A stretch of 64,000 nt of DNA from Owenia fusiformis (Eukaryota; Annelida; Polychaeta; Sabellida; Oweniidae), in NCBI GenBank assembly GCA_903813345.2, contig CAIIXF020000007.1, positions 35,494,538 through 35,558,537 on the forward strand. The letters run 5' to 3'. This document shows, one piece after another, positions 34,845-64,000 of the stretch. Position 1 is the stretch's first letter; every line of letters starts with the position of its first letter. The notes below the pieces were generated by a model, which saw only the letters and a list, made by a program, of their open reading frames with translations, was not told where the DNA came from and did not search any database. Position numbers and translations under genes: made by a program.

Positions 34845-35292
34845 AGAGCTTTGTTTATTTGGAACATATGGACATCAAATTCAGATTTTAGATATTTTTT
34901 GAGATTTAGTTTGATATAAAAGTACATTGATGACCTGATGCATGTATATATTGCATTTGAAAATGCTTATGGTTTTGCCATTAATAGTATTTATTCAAAC
35001 TAGAACATGCTGCATTTAATATTTTTATGATAACTAAAAATCTGAGTTTGATGTGTGAAATGTTCAGTCTATGATGATTATATATTTTTATGTTCTAACA
35101 GCAATTTTAGTAGTGCTCTCAACCGCAACTGACATTTAATGAACTGCCAACATTTTGCTAAGGGTAAATGTAATGTCTATTTTCTTTGGATAGTTGTCAT
35201 TAGACTGCTACAAGAATTGTAATTTAATACAATGTATATTTGTGTTGTTAAGTACATTATCTTGATTAAGAGGAGAGTTACATATAAATAAA
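34845..35292 (+). terminator. MMADHC: MMADHC 3'UTR with candidate poly(A) signal
   Basis: AT-rich sequence after the TAA at 34842-34844 with no open frame. AATAAA at 35287-35292 followed by a T/G-rich stretch (TGTGGTGTTC) at about 35320 fits cleavage around 35310. Confidence 0.6.
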
Positions 35293-35755
35293 CCTATGTA
35301 AAATCATTATTCATAAAATGTGGTGTTCTAAACTTTCGATGAAATGACCTTGATCTTAATTTGATTTAGGACTGTGTTTTCAAATCTAAATCCCTTTAAT
35401 TGGCAGTCATTATCAACTCATTTAAATTCATAAGAAGCCATCGCTTATAAACTCTTTTATAAACGTTGTGTATAAGAACAGTAATAAACAAAGAACAAAA
35501 TATAACAAAACATGGCCTGAAGTCATATTACTATCTTATCCTCCTTATAAATATTAGAATTGATCAATTAAGTAAACATTTCTATTCGAATAAGAACATC
35601 TTTCAGCGAAATGCCAAAATCCAATTTATAAGGTATAGGTATTTGTATAAACATTAGTTATGCTTTCACTTATATGAACGAAATCTCTCTAATTTTTGAG
35701 GGGTTGTACTTATAGAAGTCCCAAATCCCACCTAGTGATCCAATCAAACTTCATT

Positions 35756-35980
35756 GACCATGTTCGGGTTTCTGGGCCATGTTCGATTTTTCTGTGCCAT
35801 GTTCGGTTTTTCTGGGCCATGTTCGGTTTTTCTGGGCCATGTTCGGTTTTTCTGTGCCATGTTCGGTTTTTCTGGGCCATGTTCGGTTTTTCTGGGCCAT
35901 GTTCGGTTTTTCTGGGCCATGTTCGGTTTTTCTGGGCCATGTTCGGTTTTTCTGTGCCATGTTCGGTTTTTTGGACCAAT
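35756..35980 (+). repeat. 20-bp satellite, about 11 copies
   Basis: Unit TGTTCGGTTTTTCTGGGCCA, with GGG/GTG variants alternating. Since 20 is not a multiple of three but has no stop in any phase, several frames on both strands stay open; these are not genes. It lies between MMADHC and the KIF5 3' end. Confidence 0.97.
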
Positions 35981-36357
35981 TGCCCTTTGAGGTTCATGCA
36001 TGAATAGATTCTCATTGATGGGCTGCAGTGGAGTAAAATTCTATTGAGTACGGTCCAATGTACACAAAGGTACAGTTCAGGAATAATCACCACTGTATGA
36101 TGCCTTATTTTATAATTTTAAATGTTAAGTGGTCTCATTAGTAGTTATTACCCGTATTAAAATTTATTATTGGTTCTGAAAGGAGTGGAAGACACAAAAT
36201 GAAACAACATGTACTCAGTCCATTTTTTGGTTTAATTAACACAAATGGAATAAATATCGTTTCGGTACCACTGTACAAACATGATACCCTCGTTGTTATT
36301 CTCAGTGGCAACCTTAAAACTTATCTCGTACCAAGACCATCTCTTCGTTCTGTTATA

Positions 36358-37263
36358 TACTCCTCAAAAAAAGTTAAGGACCAGTGGTTTTCCTCATAGG
36401 TTTACATGTTAACCCCCATATTTGTTTGAACGACTATTTTCTAAGCGTGGAACAAAAGAAAGCCCAATAAAGAAAATAAATCTGCATCTTGATTCTATTC
36501 CCTATAAAGTCCGCAACGTTTCAATGTTATATCTCCATTACATTGGGTCAAAATTTGATGTCAAAATTGATGAATTTCATGAAATTTAACAAAAATGGCA
36601 GATCCCATGTTAAACAAATGGGGAATGGTTGGGTTGCCATAAGTCATATGAGGAACGATCCATCCATCCGATTGCTCTCAAAATTGAAATTATAAGAGAC
36701 AATTAAATTTGCTAAATTGTCCACTCGACAAAAATATGATTTAATTGTCCAGGCTTTACAAAAGTTAATGGTTTCAAATTCAATGATTTTTTAATTATCC
36801 TCTATTGAAATAACATAGGTGTTTCAGTGAGGTGGTCAAAATTACTTTAACGCTCTGTATCGCTAATTTTAACAACATAAGCGAGACATTTAGCATGTAA
36901 CATGTAAAAACATTCAATTTTCTACTTAGAAAGTATTTTTAATAAATGTTTTACTGAATAGATATTCCAGAATCTGAGTTGCCCCTTAGCAACCATTCCC
37001 CATTTGTTTAAAATGGGATCTGCCATTTTTGTTAAATTTCATGAAATTCATCAATTTTGACATCAAATTTTGACCCAATGGAATGGAGATATAACATTGA
37101 AACGTTGCGTACTTGATAGGGAATAGAATCAACATACAGATTTATTTTCTTTATTGGGATTTCTTTCGTTCCCCGCTTAGAAAATAGTCGTTCAAACAAA
37201 TATGGGGGTTTACATGTAAACCTATGAGGAAAACCACTGGTCCTTAACTTTTTTTGAGGAGTA
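36358..37263. mobile_element. Mariner-type foldback MITE, 906 bp, TIRs of about 285 bp
   Basis: Left end TACTCCTCAAAAAAAGTTAA (36358) and right end with the same complement (ending 37263) are flanked by TA on both sides. Inverted similarity continues for about 285 bases (36358-36642 against 36980-37263), past GGACCAGTGG, CCCATATTTGTTTGAACGAC and GGCAGATCCCAT. The centre (36643-36979) is unique AT-rich sequence. No transposase, so non-autonomous. Confidence 0.88.
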
Positions 37264-37680
37264 TAGTTTTGGTACGCGATAACCACAATTACTTTTGACA
37301 AAGGTATGGTGCTTATATAGGTTTGTGCCAAATGGTAATGAAGATTCTACCTGTAGATCGAGCAGTCGTGGAAACATTGCGAGAAAGATGACATCTATCT
37401 ACAGTCTACATCAATAATCTGCAAAAGGCCAACAAGCCCATTCAAGGCAGATAATAAGGTACTGTAACTATTGGTACAATTGATAGATATCACTTAAAAA
37501 TGAATTATAAATACGAGAGAACAAAATAGAGAACTAGAACGAATTAACATGTTGAATTGATGTCATCTAGAGATTAGTTCTTTCCTTCGTAGTATTTTCC
37601 GACTTTCCTGACTTAGTATAAATGTAAGGAAAAAAGTTGTAATTATATCGCTGGAAAAACATATTGAACAAAACGTCTCG

Positions 37681-37764
37681 AACGGCTCGAACTCGGGATC
37701 TCCGTATCCCACTACGTTCAACCACAAGTTGGTCTCTCTTCGCCACTAGGCTTCTCTGCTTAGT
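37681..37764 (-). repeat. tRNA-derived SINE head 1
   Basis: On the minus strand AAGCCTAGTGG matches the pol III A box (TRGYNNARNGG) and GAGTTCGAGCC about 50 bases later the B box. Text in between is near-identical to copy 2 at 38221 (CTAGTGGCGAAGA, AACGTAGTGGGATACGGAG). The cloverleaf is degenerate, so it is a SINE or tRNA pseudogene, not a working tRNA. Confidence 0.65.
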
Positions 37765-38220
37765 TCTCTTAAATACCCATAAACCTTCCAATTCTATAGA
37801 TAAAGGGAGTCTAATTCATTCTTCTCGGCCAATAAAAAATCATAAACTATCTGGATAGATATCTCTCATATTGTTTCTGACTTTTACAAAATATATTGAA
37901 ACTTAAATTAAAAAGTAAAATATTGAACAAAAATGCAAAAAGCCTTTTCTGGGTCACAGCGAATGGCATGATTTCCTCGAGTCACTTCAGTTGCAATGCA
38001 ACCATACTGGGACCGAATCTCGTCGTTCCACTACTGCCCTTGGTGGGGGCTCGCTACCATACTGTATGACTCCCGAAGTCTACTAAAGCACGTCAGTGGA
38101 GGAACCAACCACAGTCTCACAATCTGTCTCCGGCAAGAGCGGCCGGAGAACCAACCCATGCCAAGGGTCAGTAAACGGTTGGACCTTCGGACCGGGTGTC
38201 CTGTAGTGCAATGATCAAAA

Positions 38221-38313
38221 ACTCCGTACCTGGGACTCGAACGCGGGACCTCCGTATCCCACTACGTTCGACCACAGAGTAGTCTGTCTTCGCCACTAGG
38301 CAACTCTGCTTAG
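38221..38313 (-). repeat. tRNA-derived SINE head 2
   Basis: Minus strand: A-box-like TTGCCTAGTGG (38294-38304), B-box GCGTTCGAGTCCC (38232-38244) with a T-arm able to pair on both sides. Length of about 90 with a long middle resembles a class II (Leu/Ser-like) tRNA. Same family as head 1. Confidence 0.65.
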
Positions 38314-38664
38314 GTGTCAAAACAGCTAAAAAATAATGTAGTTGTTATGTTTATTCGCTTGGATAAACGTGGTATAAACATCTTAATTGGTTAATCGAAT
38401 CAAGTTGGAATCAAAGTTCGACCAACGATCAAGGAAACGTAATGAACTCTTGAAATACAGAAAGTGAGATTCGGGATCATTATTATGTACGTATCATTTT
38501 CTTTGAATATCAAGAAGGAAGAAATTGCCAAAATGTAGGAAAAGTATTTGGAACATCGTTTGATTTGTTGCTCAAATAAATGAAATAAGAGACGGCAGTC
38601 TGTTAGCCGATGTGTGGCGAAGAGAGACCACTTTATCTACAGGTAGAATCTTCATTACCATTTG

Positions 38665-39360
38665 TGAAAACAATTAGGTTACAATTGACATGTCTAGATT
38701 GCTCAATATAATGGTAAGTGAGTATGTTTGTACTTACAATAGGAGTCTGGTTGCATTTTACATGGACCCCGAGGAAAATCGGCGCTAATTGGATTATGTT
38801 CATTTCTCTGAGTAGCACGCGTGGCTAATACAAGTGTTGTGTTTACCATTCAAAAGGACAAAACAAGAAAACTGATCTACCTAATACTTCAGTTTACAGT
38901 GTTAAAGACATTTCCGCGCTGTCAGGACATTCAAAGATCTTTTGATTTTGGGGACTCATTTTTATTACTAACCTTTTCAATTTTCGTTGGGTACATGAGT
39001 CTGTAACAAGGTATATGGTGTATGTACCATTTGAAATCTTGGTATAATAACTATAGGTGGACAGTCAGATTGGTTATCAAAAAGCATTAGTGCTCAGAGG
39101 TGGATATGATTTTTATTCAGAGAACCTAGCATTTACTAGCTTATGTCAATTCCAGATGATTATATGTTGGGTGATGAATTTCTGACCATGAGGACAAGAC
39201 ACATATTTTTAGATCCAAGAAAAGTGATAATTAAGTTAATTTGACTAGGTTTATATAAAGGGGCAAAACACACTTTTTCAAAATGTTGACCTTTTACCAA
39301 CAAGGCAAAGACGTGAACAATATCGTACCTAAAACACGGCATTGTGGTCTTGTTGACCAA
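38665..39360. other. Gene-free stretch
   Basis: No coding, RNA or repeat signal recognised apart from scattered AT-rich text. CAATATCGTACCT at 39318 recurs at 39819 and probably marks the border of the repeat that follows. Confidence 0.5.
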
Positions 39361-39840
39361 GAAAGCAAGATGGCCGCAGAAAAGTTAATCAGCTCTAGAA
39401 CTTATCACTGTGTAACATATGTAAAAATTTGAACGGTTTGGCTGGAAACCTGTAGACAAGTCTTGAAAGTGAAGATTTTAGGACGGAAAATCCAAAATGG
39501 CCACCTTAAAATTTACCCAAAAACCAATCAGTTCTTGACGTTGATATGTAGAAACATCCCTGAAAATTTCAGATGAATCCCTCAAATGGTTTGGCTGAAA
39601 ATCTGTAGACAAGTCTTGAAAATGAAGATTTTAGGACGGAAAATCCAAAATGGCCACCTTAAAATTTAACCAGAATGCCCAAAAACTAATCAGTTCTTGA
39701 CGTTGATATGTAGAAACATCCCTGAAAATTTCAGATGAATCCCTCAAATGGTTTGGCTGGAAACCTGTAGACTAGCTGAAAAGTGAGACGCCGCCCGCCG
39801 CCCGTCAAGCTGACTACAATATCGTACCTCTTGTTAGGTA
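39318..39840. repeat. Dispersed repeat with 2.2 tandem units of about 153 bp
   Basis: GGACGGAAAATCCAAAATGG occurs at 39481 and 39634; GTTCTTGACGTTGATATGTA and TCAGATGAATCCCTCAAATG follow each. A third partial unit ends in CTAGCTGAAAAGTGAGACGC and CGCCCGCCGCCCGTC. The GTTTGGCTGGAAACCTGTAG plus (CCGCC)-rich end is typical of high-copy invertebrate repeats. Confidence 0.7.
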
Positions 39841-40251
39841 TGATAAAAAGGCAACCTTTTCGTATAAAGTTTAAGCATAATTGGAATGTGCTTCAAGAAA
39901 TGCTTTATTTACTAAAAGGAAAAGTGGATTGCTTCAGGGATTTTAAACATACTGAATTTAAATAACCCAAAAAATTGAAAAAGTATGTTAATGGGTTGAT
40001 TGCACCCTCTGACTTAATTATCATTTAATATATACTTTTTTAGATAATGAATGGAAAGTTACGATTGTCTTCATGATAAAAAATTCATTATATTGTTTGT
40101 GAAAACCAACTGGCATTTTGGTTATATGAGGATAGGGGGCAACCCAGAATGAAATTCTTTTTTACACATCTGTTAATAATTGGACACGATCCTTATGGGT
40201 AATTTGCTTACTAATTAAATCACAACATACAGTATTTCCAATGTTTTACAG

Positions 40252-43063
40252 TTTTATTGAGCATTTAGCATACAATGAGTCTATTGCATGTACACACTCT
40301 AGCATACGATACACAAAGCTCTGAAGGTTGCGTAGTAGGGGAAATACATTATGTAAAGATGAAATTTCTATTTCAAAGAAAACTTTCAAAATTAAGTCTA
40401 ATAAATGATTCAAAGAGTACTATTATGCTCAATTATGTATGATAATGGACCAAAGAACATAACTTCACAAGCCATTGTTAGTTGGAATCTGATCCTTGGA
40501 ACAATTTCACAGTGGAATACTGTACTGTTACAAACTTTCAACATTGGCCAAACCAATATTTCCATTAAAATGAAGTGCGCTGGAATTTCCCATACAGACC
40601 AACTTATTTGACTTTATACAAAATATACACAATTTACATAAAAAACAAGTCTTGATGTTTAAATCATCAAACAAAAAGAACAAGATTTAAGATTGCTTAA
40701 ACATATAAAATAATTACACACAGTATTTTTATAATAGCAGTCATAGAATACATTTAAAAGTGATGTAATATTGTCACATTGGAATAAATATAAATATATT
40801 TACAAATAATTGAGTTCTAGAAGACCTACATAGAATATACAATTTGTCAACGTTAAGTTATATTTCACAATGCATTAATTTTCTAAAATGCCAATCACCT
40901 CTCATTGTGCCATTCAGTCTAGATTTCAATGATACGTACAACTGGCCTACAGTGCAGTTCAAATCAAACCTAACCTTAGAAAATCATTGATCTTAATGAT
41001 CACAAGCAAAGTAAAGGTTAATTTAAATTTGAACTGTATCATAGGCTCCATAACCATTCTCACATTTTCCCATTTTCTTTCTCATCATTTGCAGTTTGTT
41101 GCCAATGTACATCATAATAATCTATCATACTTAAGTGTATTTTTTCAAACATGGGTTTTCTAAACATCTAAAGCAGAACATGAAATAAAGTATTTCAATA
41201 TATCAATTTGGTAATTTCAATAAATATTGCTATAGTTTTGTTTTTAAGAATTGCTTATCACAAAATTTTAACTAATCTAGTTTCAGTATTATCTTCAACT
41301 GTGTATATTATGTAACAAAAATTTTATTGAAAATACATTTTGTCTGTTACGATCTTCCACTGAAGGAAGAGGTTCGAAAGTGAAGCATTTTCTATCCGTA
41401 TTTTGAACACTTTACTCCAGTTAGGATAGATGCGCCTCAGGCCTAGGTAAGAGTGAAATCATTGTATCTTTTATAGAAATTAGGTTGTGAACAAAAATCC
41501 TGATTTCACCCTCTGTAGTCCTTTTAAGTGACCTGGCAATTGATACCAGTTCATGTCACACTCGAAAAACTGAATTTTAAAATTTTGATAAATATGTAAA
41601 GTGCACCGCAATGTACATTTTTGTATTTGGGAGTTGAAGCTGGAGTCTGTTGTGTTTTAGTAACTTATATATCATGTAACTAAAATCATGTAACTAATGT
41701 CAATAAATGATATATAATTAAAGAAATTTGAAATTACCAAATTGATGTTGTTATATCTAATGTACAAAAGCTTTAAGCTTCAAGCACCAATGCACATTTA
41801 TATTTAATAATATACTGGTTATATTATACCCATATATAAAGCATATTTACAGAATATTATTCAAGCCCATGTGTACTTTCTACCATTTTAAAGCTTTTCT
41901 CAATGTACATATTAACAATTGTGAACTGTAATATTCAAATTGTTTACATTGTGAAACCTTTGTTTATTTTTACCATTCTAAAATTGTTTTAAAATTTCAA
42001 ATTCAACATTTTTTTGAAATATACTGCAACTTGGAAGAAAGTAAAACACAAATGGACCCATTGCACATCATACACAAGTGGCAACTCCATATTTGAAAAC
42101 GTAATGAAATCAAAAAATGTCACATTTTTATCAGTTCCTACATACATACCCTGCAGCCTTTTTAAGCTGAATATTAGTTTATCCTAAACTGATCAATTTT
42201 AGACGTGGGCTGGGCAATTCGTAACAGCAATCTTTTGGCATCAGACTGTCGTCAACTAGTCAGTTCCCGAACAACCTCAACACGAATTAACCAGCCCACA
42301 TCTAAACCAGCACTAGCTCCATTGTCTTGGAAGTCATAAGGGGTCTGTTCAACCAACCCTGCATCATTACAACTTTACCCAAGAATCAGTATACCATATC
42401 AGCTTTAGTATTATGTAATTGTTGTAACTTGCTTAAAATTTACATATACACATCTATTAGCCAATGACATCACAGGTAAAGCCATCAAATACAGATCACA
42501 TATACACATAGAGTGAATATACCGTCACAATATTTATAGTTTTTCTTGTACAACTTCTAAGAAATGTGGTCAGAAATTTGGCGAAGTTAGTATAGAATAA
42601 CTTCTACATCTTTTCTCAGATTCAGAAAATCAATGAAATATCGTAGTGATATATGTTGAAAATTCAGCTAGATATTTTTAAAATACAACTTTTATATTTT
42701 TAATAACATATTCCTACATGTATATTGATGCCATTCATATTATACAGGAAATAATAAATAACTATATTCCACATTGCTGATTATGTTTCTATAGTAACTG
42801 TTGGTTACTACAACATTATTCCCATGGTAACAGCTAGTTACATCACTGATTCCAAAATGATAGTTGGATATATATTAGTGTTGTTGATATCTCCATGGTA
42901 GCACCTGGTAACTAATATTATTTTGTATTGACTGCTGGTAACTATGATGTCTCCATGGTAATATATGGTATCTATGATGTATCCATGGCATCTATTGTCT
43001 CCATGGTAAGTGTCAGTAACTATAGTTACACACGGTATGTTAAATGTCTGTTTTCATCTTCCA
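40252..43063 (-). terminator. KIF5: KIF5 3'UTR and candidate poly(A) signal
   Basis: About 2.8 kb of very AT-rich minus-strand sequence after the KIF5 stop at 43064, with no competing gene. AATAAA lies at complement(40252-40257). Long 3'UTRs are common for neuronal kinesin genes. The segment 42780-43030 next to the stop holds about six CCATGGTA motifs. Confidence 0.55.
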
Positions 43064-63367
<20,304 letters not shown>

Positions 63368-64000
63368 CTGTACCACAACAAATCACCACAGTTTAACACA
63401 GACCCGTAACCACAACCCACAGGAGGTATTACTACACTCCCACATGCCCCATTTGCATCTGAATCATTCCCATAACCCAGAGGAGGTGAACTCCCAGATG
63501 CCTTGTATAAAACCTCCATTAATAACGAACCAATCATTCAGCTGGTACACATACATAAGGAAGAACCATAAATTTGAAATGATCTCCCTGAACCTATGGG
63601 TTAATCTAATGTTGAGTTGTTTGAATCAACTTATATATTCAGGTACCCACAGCCCACCCAGGAAAATGATGACTTAGCCCTGTTGAAATACAACAATTTC
63701 CCTGAACTGTTATCTCCAAGTAAACAGTTAAAAGCATGAGCTTTCTAAAGTGTAGAAGGACCATGCCTCAATGGAGCTCTGTTTTATCAAATAATGTGAG
63801 GAAGTTCTATACTATGAAGGGGGAATTGGACTTGGATGATACTTAACAAACTTATAATAAGGTTTATGGTAGGGATGTGCAGCATCAAAATTAGAATGTT
63901 AGCAACAGCCACTTTAATTAATCAATGTTAGAGAAAAACATAAAATAAAACTACACCTCGCACAAGCAAACTAAGAACAAGACACACAAACAGAAAGACC
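63368..64000. other. KIF5 intron, upstream exons outside the window
   Basis: No kinesin exon could be recognised on the minus strand between the acceptor at 63368 and the right edge. The short frames here (63164, 63300, 63328) match no motor-domain text. Confidence 0.6.

Larger units (their letters stand above)
37329..38664. mobile_element. Element bounded by a perfect 30-bp inverted repeat, carrying two tRNA-like heads
   Basis: 37329-37358 and 38635-38664 are exact inverted copies (ends CAAATGGTAATGAAG). The 1336-bp interval contains the two tRNA-like sequences listed separately, a GC-richer block (37980-38210), and a fragment GGCGAAGAGAGACCAC at 38616 that again matches the tRNA-like heads. 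No transposase frame. It could be a TIR transposon that captured SINEs, or SINEs plus chance IR from a duplicated segment; the perfect 30-base match favours the first. Confidence 0.6.

Noticed and set aside
35696-36093. Several overlapping repeat-protein frames on both strands
   Set aside because: They arise from a 20-bp satellite with no stop in any phase; openness in many frames at once is a hallmark of a short repeat, not of coding.
37681-38313. Functional tRNA genes on the minus strand
   Set aside because: A and B boxes are recognisable but the arms do not fold into a sound cloverleaf and the two copies share extra flanking sequence, which fits SINE heads.

Overview
The window is nuclear DNA of an animal, AT-rich, with intron-split genes joined by GT-AG splice sites. 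Gene content (kinesin heavy chain, MMADHC, a C2orf69 homologue, a classical SDR) and the load of LINEs, MITEs and foldback elements suggest a marine invertebrate, perhaps a lophotrochozoan. That placement is inference from style, not from a diagnostic marker.

Layout. 1-4044 (-): a non-LTR retrotransposon with an intact ORF1 and an ORF2 broken by one in-frame stop; ORF2 runs off the left edge. 4566-5682 (+): 3' end of a second, 5'-truncated LINE. 5.7-15.0 kb: gene-free, holding a MITE with CGTTC-rich interior (8847-9645) and a degenerate repeat (13.2-14.1 kb). 15.04-17.52 kb: tandem array of about 18 copies of the last exonic piece of an SDR gene. 17.6-18.5 kb: foldback element. 18740-19540 (+): the intact single-exon SDR, followed by two more tail copies. 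20.5-22.8 kb: tandem and inverted repeats. 23122-25353 (-): C2orf69 homologue in two coding exons. 26424-34844 (+): complete MMADHC in eight coding exons, head to head with C2orf69 across a promoter of about 110 bp. 35.7-40.2 kb: satellites, a mariner-type MITE, a TIR element carrying tRNA-like SINE heads, and repeats. 40252-63367 (-): kinesin heavy chain (KIF5) from mid-motor domain to stop codon, 20 exons with every splice phase agreeing (2586 nt, 861 codons plus stop), plus a long 3'UTR; its first motor exons lie beyond the right edge.

The standout pattern is that three of the four host genes carry tandem arrays that begin exactly at an exon edge and copy that edge, with splice donor, splice acceptor or stop codon included, into the neighbouring intron or flank: SDR tail (149 bp), MMADHC exon 3 (both edges), MMADHC exon 7 donor (39 bp, about 29 copies), KIF5 neck exon donor (82 bp, 8 copies), KIF5 stalk exon acceptor (135 bp, 7 copies). 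A separate MITE family with TIR CAGTAAAACCTG sits within about 15 bp of several splice sites, which is reminiscent of introners.

The host genes are not an operon and do not share a pathway: MMADHC directs cobalamin in cytosol and mitochondria, C2orf69 is a mitochondrial serine-hydrolase-like protein, KIF5 is the microtubule plus-end motor. All exon coordinates were assembled by eye from reading-frame and splice-phase logic; no alignment or expression data were available.
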